Below, piece after piece: positions 59,291 to 64,000 of a stretch of DNA of 64,000 nucleotides. Made by a program: the position numbers and the translations under genes. Under the pieces are notes generated by a model. That model was not told where the DNA came from and ran no database searches. It was given only the letters and a program-made list of their open reading frames with translations. Origin of the DNA: Toxotes chatareus (Eukaryota; Chordata; Actinopteri; Toxotidae); NCBI GenBank assembly GCA_016801885.1, contig CM028889.1, forward strand, positions 14,447,001 through 14,511,000. Direction: 5' to 3'. The stretch's first letter is position 1, and each line of letters opens with the position of its first letter.

Positions 59291-62200
59291 TTTGGGGGGT
59301 CTAAACACCCAGTTCTATATTTTCAGGTCTAATTTTTATTTTTATTTCAGTTCACAAGAGCAACTTTTAATACCTGTTTTTCATTATTCAATAAAAGCAC
59401 TGGTAAATTACCCTGTCCAAGAGTCTTTGCTTGTTGACTCCTTTTAAGCAGCTCCTGGTTGGGAACATTAGCTAGATGCCCTAAAACCCTTTACCAAGCC
59501 TTTGAATTTCCTCTGTGGTCGTTGTGACACACATTCCTTGTTGTTTTTCAAGTGGAGTAAAGTAGTGACCTCACGTGAAACGTCTGCAGTTCTGGATTTT
59601 AAGTTCAGCTGATGTTGGGTTACATCACACCCTGCATTCAGTTTGTCCTCAGACATTACGACAGGAATGATTTATAAATCATTCGTCACACTAAGTAAGA
59701 AGTTGTTTTTTTATTCACAGGTCAAGTGATTGTATCACATCTCTTCTGCCTTGGCTGGCTCTGTTTGTTTTCTCCTGTAATGATGCTGTCTTTATTTGTC
59801 TTCTGTATGTTTCAGTACAGCTTGAGAAGTGAATACACCCACTTGTTTAGCACATAATTTGGGGTCTTCTTATATTGTCTTTATTTAAGACATCTCTGTC
59901 AGAATGCAACTAACAGCAAATAATGATAATCTATACAAACTGTTTGATAGCCTGTAACACATAGTTACTTGTATGTACTTTGCCCTATACCACCAATTAT
60001 AGGATCGTGTATCAGTGGAATGGTGAGCAGTTAAGCACAGCAGCAGATAGGACTCTGTAAATGACATATTTTACATCCTCATGACTCACTGCAAGTTTTA
60101 AAAGCAATTACTCATAAATTAGATACTGGGGAAATACTGTTCTCAAATAAAAATATAATTAGGGAAACAGTGTGTTACAGTGTGTTTGTGCAGCAGCATT
60201 TGTCCAGCAAAAAGGACACTTAATTTACAGTCAAGCAAATTATTTGGAACCTTGATCCAAGATTATATATCTGCGATGAAATGTCCTGTTTCCATGTGGT
60301 TTTGTCACAGCTTGTGCCACCCAAACCCCAAACACGCGTTTTTCCACATGGTTTGAAAAACACAAGTGACACACCAGTGTTAGAGTGGCTTAGAAAAACA
60401 TTTCTGCCACCAAGTATGTGTGGCAATGCTGTGAACACTGGAATAAATGCCCTTAAAACAGTCTTTATATTATTCACTTTTATGATTTTATAGTAATGGT
60501 GACATTGGCAGTGATATCAATAATAGCGGGCCATTTTAAAATCTGAATAACTATAATGATGATCGTGACTATTTATAAAAATGATGCCATTAGGAGAAAC
60601 ATGCCGCCACACCAATACCATTGGCTCAGTATTTAGCAATGTTAGCAATGTTAGAAATTTGTGCATGTGCCGTAACAGTCATTTCGACTGCTAAACACAA
60701 ACCCAGTAAAACAAGAGCCAGACAGCATCTCTTGTGGTCCAGAAAACAAAATATGCACAAGAATAGCTTCTGACCTAAGAGCGTCTTTCATTTGCTCTTT
60801 CCTCGTGCCTCCAGATTGGAATGTTTTTCCGACTGAGGCAATATACCATGAGAGTGAAAAATCACACACGGCAAACAATCTGTGGAGTATTTTTGGCCAA
60901 AGAGTTAAATATGTGAAGAGTAGGTTGAATAGTCAGCAATGTCATGCCATTACATGTAATGCAGCATTTTCTAAATTAAAATCTTCAAAGGGAACAGTTT
61001 CAGATGTCTATTGGCATGCTTGGAATTTGATCGTGGTCTTCACTTGTATTGCTATGGCTGTTTTATGATATTATAACATGTTAAATGTTGAGCTTTTTGT
61101 AGATGACTGAACTTTTTCCTCTTTTTAGTCATCTCAGAGTCTGTTCAGAAATCATCAGTATATTTTGGTTATGGAATTACAATAAAGTAAAAACACAAGT
61201 GCATGTTTTGGAACGGGCAATAAAACTCTATTGTTCATATGACTATATTCCACTTGTGGCTTCTTCGTCCTTTGTATTTGGCTTCATGCATGACCAACAC
61301 TGAACAATATTTTGGAGGGGTTCCACCATTCTGAGGAAAAGTCATCTGCCAGACAGTTGCACCTGCATTACTGGGTCAGTGACGTATAACTGACTGGTAG
61401 TCTTAATATCCATCAAAGCACATGTGGTATTGTGGTTACAATAACAGGGATTCCTCTGTTATTCAAAGTACAGTAATTCCTAAAGTAGGATCTGAAGATC
61501 TCCAGGCATCCTTGCGTGATTGATGGGGGTTCCCTGGCAATCACATATGTGCTGTGATAGTGTCTTTAATTAGAGCTTCTTCCAATTTATTATCCTGGTT
61601 AAGAAGAACTGATTTCAACCAAAGAACAATTTAATTAATATGTTGATGCAACAGAAAATGTTGACACCATACACCATATGCCATACTGATAAAGACAAAA
61701 CATACACCACACAAACCACCACCTTACCAGAATGTAATACAACCACTAATAAAGAGTCAGTAGCTCACAATTTTGTGAGGCCTCCTGTCCACCAGTGGCA
61801 AAGTGTGTTGGGGAAAAAGTGAAAGCAGAGAGTAATTTGTCAATATGTAAAGTACAGAGTGAAAATAGTGTAAATTTTATTCAGATGCATTATTTTTAAG
61901 ATTTACAAATGTAAAAGTAAATTGTAACTATAGCAACAGCGGTATGACTGGATTGTTTTTTCACACTTTCCAGTGAAACAATTGTACAATAAAGGTGTGA
62001 GTAAGGGTTTTTATCCATCTACTGACAAATATACAAACCTGTTACTCACATCACAAGTCTTGTGTTTGTGAAACACTGTAGTTTCCATCTGATAATTAAT
62101 TTTTCACCACTTTCCAAGAAGAAGAATTGTGTAAATGTGTCTATGGGTGGGTTTGAATCCACTGAATGATACTAACGAATGTCCACATTTTGGATCATCA

Positions 62201-63039
62201 TATGCATACATGAAGAATGCAAAAAGGTACTGTACTCACAACACCAGTTTTGTACTTGAGCAATCCAGTTGAATTTTTTTTCAATTAACAGAACATCATT
62301 TACATTTGCAAATCTTCCATGTAAATCTAGTATATGCTCTAATTTTCACTCCACAGTAAAACAAATGTATCATTTCTTAGTTCATTAAATCTACCACCTA
62401 AAAAAGGCCACAAAACATCAAATCGAGATGGTAAAACCTACTTCCGGAAAAAAAAGTTCATTCTTGACTCTGGTCTGAGTGTATACATGAGTCTTAAGTA
62501 ACCGTCCCTCGCCACTGAAGGCAAGCCTGTTGTTGGCACATGCGAAAGCCTTCAGAGCACTTGTGTAAAAAGCATTAAAATTCCCCACGCAATAAAACCG
62601 TTATTTATAGGACCATAACAGCCTTGTAGTTTGTCTTACACAAACCCCAGAGGAGGAACCAAGACACTCAATCCTCCCATAGACACTCACTGCAAAGGCT
62701 ACTGCAACACATGGCTCCTCCGCTGGCTTGTATGGCTTCCTGATGCAAACCAGTCAAGTTGCTTGATTTTTTTTTTCAGCCACATTAAAGCAAAAAAAAT
62801 TTATTGAAAATTAAGCGAATAAGACTTTGCGGCAAAGGCAGAGCGAGAAAGGGAAGGAACAATAGGACAGAGCAAAATAGGTGCTCTCAGTAACCCGTGT
62901 GATGTCATTGGGAAAAGTGTGTAACATTGTTAAACTATACAAAAAAAGACAAACTTGTGACACAACACTTGCGGCATTAAGAAAGAATGTGTCACTCACT
63001 TGTTAAAATTCAAAATAAAGGAATTAGCAATCCGAGAAA
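59291..63039. other. Non-coding stretch, no gene
   Basis: About 3.7 kb of AT-rich sequence with short frames on both strands. The patch 60280-60430 carries overlapping opposite frames (85 and 70 codons) and may be an old repeat I do not recognise. A CNE-like patch at 62480-62630 is listed separately. No gene. Confidence 0.6.
62480..62630. promoter_or_regulatory. Candidate element with HOX/CDX-type words
   Basis: Contains CCCCACGCAATAAAACCGTTATTTATAGG across 62583-62611, where CAATAAAA and GTTATTTAT are typical posterior-HOX/CDX sites, in a non-repetitive context. Both strand and function are inferred. Confidence 0.25.
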
Positions 63040-63440
63040 AATGCCCTGCAAAAACCAGAGGAGTCGTCATGGACAGAGGGTCAGCAGAGTTCACCAGCTT
63101 CACATCGTTGTTGCTGTGAAAGCGAAGTTGACTTCAGCTTAGCTGAGATATGAAGCAGCTCTCCCATGAGACCCAGCATCCTCTACTCCCTCTCACTACA
63201 GGTACCACAGAGCGTGAGTGGGATTTTCCAGTTGCTGAAAGGGGCAAACCCTCAATTAGTTCATAGAAAGAGCTCAATGGGACTCCTTTCGTCTTAAGTA
63301 TGGGAAACAAAAGCATCTCTCACGACGATAGCTGGCATTGCGGCACCCCACTGCCACAAAAAGTTTCAAAAGAGCATGGAGTCTGTCATTTTTGGACAAA
63401 ATCTTGATGACAGGGCAAGCCCAGGTCTGGAAACTTGTAC
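63040..63440. promoter_or_regulatory. Candidate conserved non-coding element
   Basis: GC-balanced 400-bp block with no simple repeats, including TTCACCAGCTTCACATCGTTG, TTCAGCTTAGCTGAG (AGCTTAGCT-type small palindrome), CCCTCAATTAGTTC and CTGGCATTGCGGC. The minus frame at 63134-63316 has no domain. Conservation is inferred. Confidence 0.35.
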
Positions 63441-63540
63441 TTGAACATATCAGAATTTTTTATGGCCCTTTGTATCTAACTCTCCCAGCTCACCACAAAC
63501 ATACAGTATGAGTGTCAGTTATCCCTGTACATTAAATGTA

Positions 63541-63583
63541 CACATTGTATCCCTGTAAATTAAATATACAGGGATACAATGTG
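63541..63583. repeat. Perfect 17-bp inverted repeat (hairpin)
   Basis: CACATTGTATCCCTGTA at 63541-63557 is the exact reverse complement of 63567-63583, with a 9-nt AATTAAATA loop. Just upstream, ATCCCTGTACATTAAATGTA (63521-63540) repeats much of the arm and loop in direct orientation, so the structure may have arisen by a short duplication and inversion. It may be a MITE remnant. Confidence 0.85.
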
Positions 63584-64000
63584 GTGACTGATAAACTGTC
63601 CATTTTCACAGCATATTCTTGGACAAGCAATGGTCTGGTTTAATTCAGAAAAAAGTTTACAGTAACTTCAGGTATCTACCCCAACCACCTCCTTGCAACT
63701 CTCCTGGCCTTATTTATTTACTTGAAAGTTGTGCACAGTGTTTGGAAAAAATTGAAAATTCGTGTCCAGTTATATGAATTGATAGAATATATTTCGTGAG
63801 TACTTCACGAACTGCTGTTAGACTGGGCTGACACAAAAGAGCAACAAACTTCCATGTGCAGCTGCTGTGCATTGTAAGAGACAGTCAGGTGCCAAAAATG
63901 TCACAAGTTCAGTACCTGCAACAGCTGTGCGATTGGTTGAATTGTTCTTGAAGAAGGCATCAAACTCCCCTATGTACTCCCATGAAAGTGAATAAGAACA
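63584..64000. other. Non-coding stretch to the window end
   Basis: AT-rich sequence with no recognisable gene. ATTTCGTGAGTACTTCACGAACTG near 63793 contains a small inverted repeat (TTCGTGA / TCACGAA). The last bases (CTCCCATGAAAGTGAATAAG) resemble the edge of a fish repeat, but too little is visible. Confidence 0.5.

Noticed and set aside
1..64000. CRISPR arrays, operons, ribosome binding sites, insertion sequences
   Set aside because: The window is vertebrate nuclear DNA; no regularly spaced repeats or dense coding are present.

Overview
The window looks like teleost fish nuclear DNA, most likely from a percomorph. It is AT-rich and CpG-poor, carries many CA/TG, TA, CT and poly(T) tracts, and contains several transposon families widespread in bony fish. 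These include a tRNA-headed SINE with the conserved fish SINE tail, hAT-type MITEs, decayed non-LTR retrotransposon fragments, and the dispersed repeat that begins near the words CTATACCGCTTATCC. No database was searched; all family calls rest on recognising sequence and protein motifs by eye.

I find no protein-coding gene that I can defend. The longest open frames (about 100 to 149 codons) overlap one another on both strands, lack recognisable domains, splice context or coding-like composition, and often run through low-complexity sequence. No prokaryotic gene, CRISPR array, rRNA or genuine tRNA gene is visible. The best reading is a gene desert or a very long intron.

Region by region: 1-9290 is mostly plain non-coding sequence with a dispersed repeat at 3702-4029. 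Stretches at 9290-10160, 17080-17400, 19290-21920, 24190-26880, 28720-31150, 32030-32360, 36400-37570, 38960-39360, 46590-47030, 52470-52800 and 63040-63440 have the texture of conserved non-coding elements: balanced composition, no simple repeats, and clusters of homeodomain, SOX, RFX and E-box words. Their conservation is inferred, not measured. Clear transposon remnants lie at 33740-34840 (LINE with its reverse-transcriptase core deleted), 44987-45255 (hAT MITE with an 8-bp target duplication), 48640-48830 (second LINE fragment), 50596-50770 (SINE), 54831-56102 (CpG-rich DNA-transposon-like block) and 58994-59290 (hAT MITE).

The signals most worth a second look are a 27-bp perfect hairpin at 15161-15234, a homeodomain-type 11-bp inverted repeat at 30539-30580 inside a very CNE-like block, and a promoter-like run of four same-strand CCAAT boxes behind a CRE half-site at 56352-56474, directly after the only CpG-dense stretch in the window. 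If the CNE calls hold up, the window is part of the regulatory landscape of a developmental gene lying outside it. I see no evidence of a new multi-gene system.
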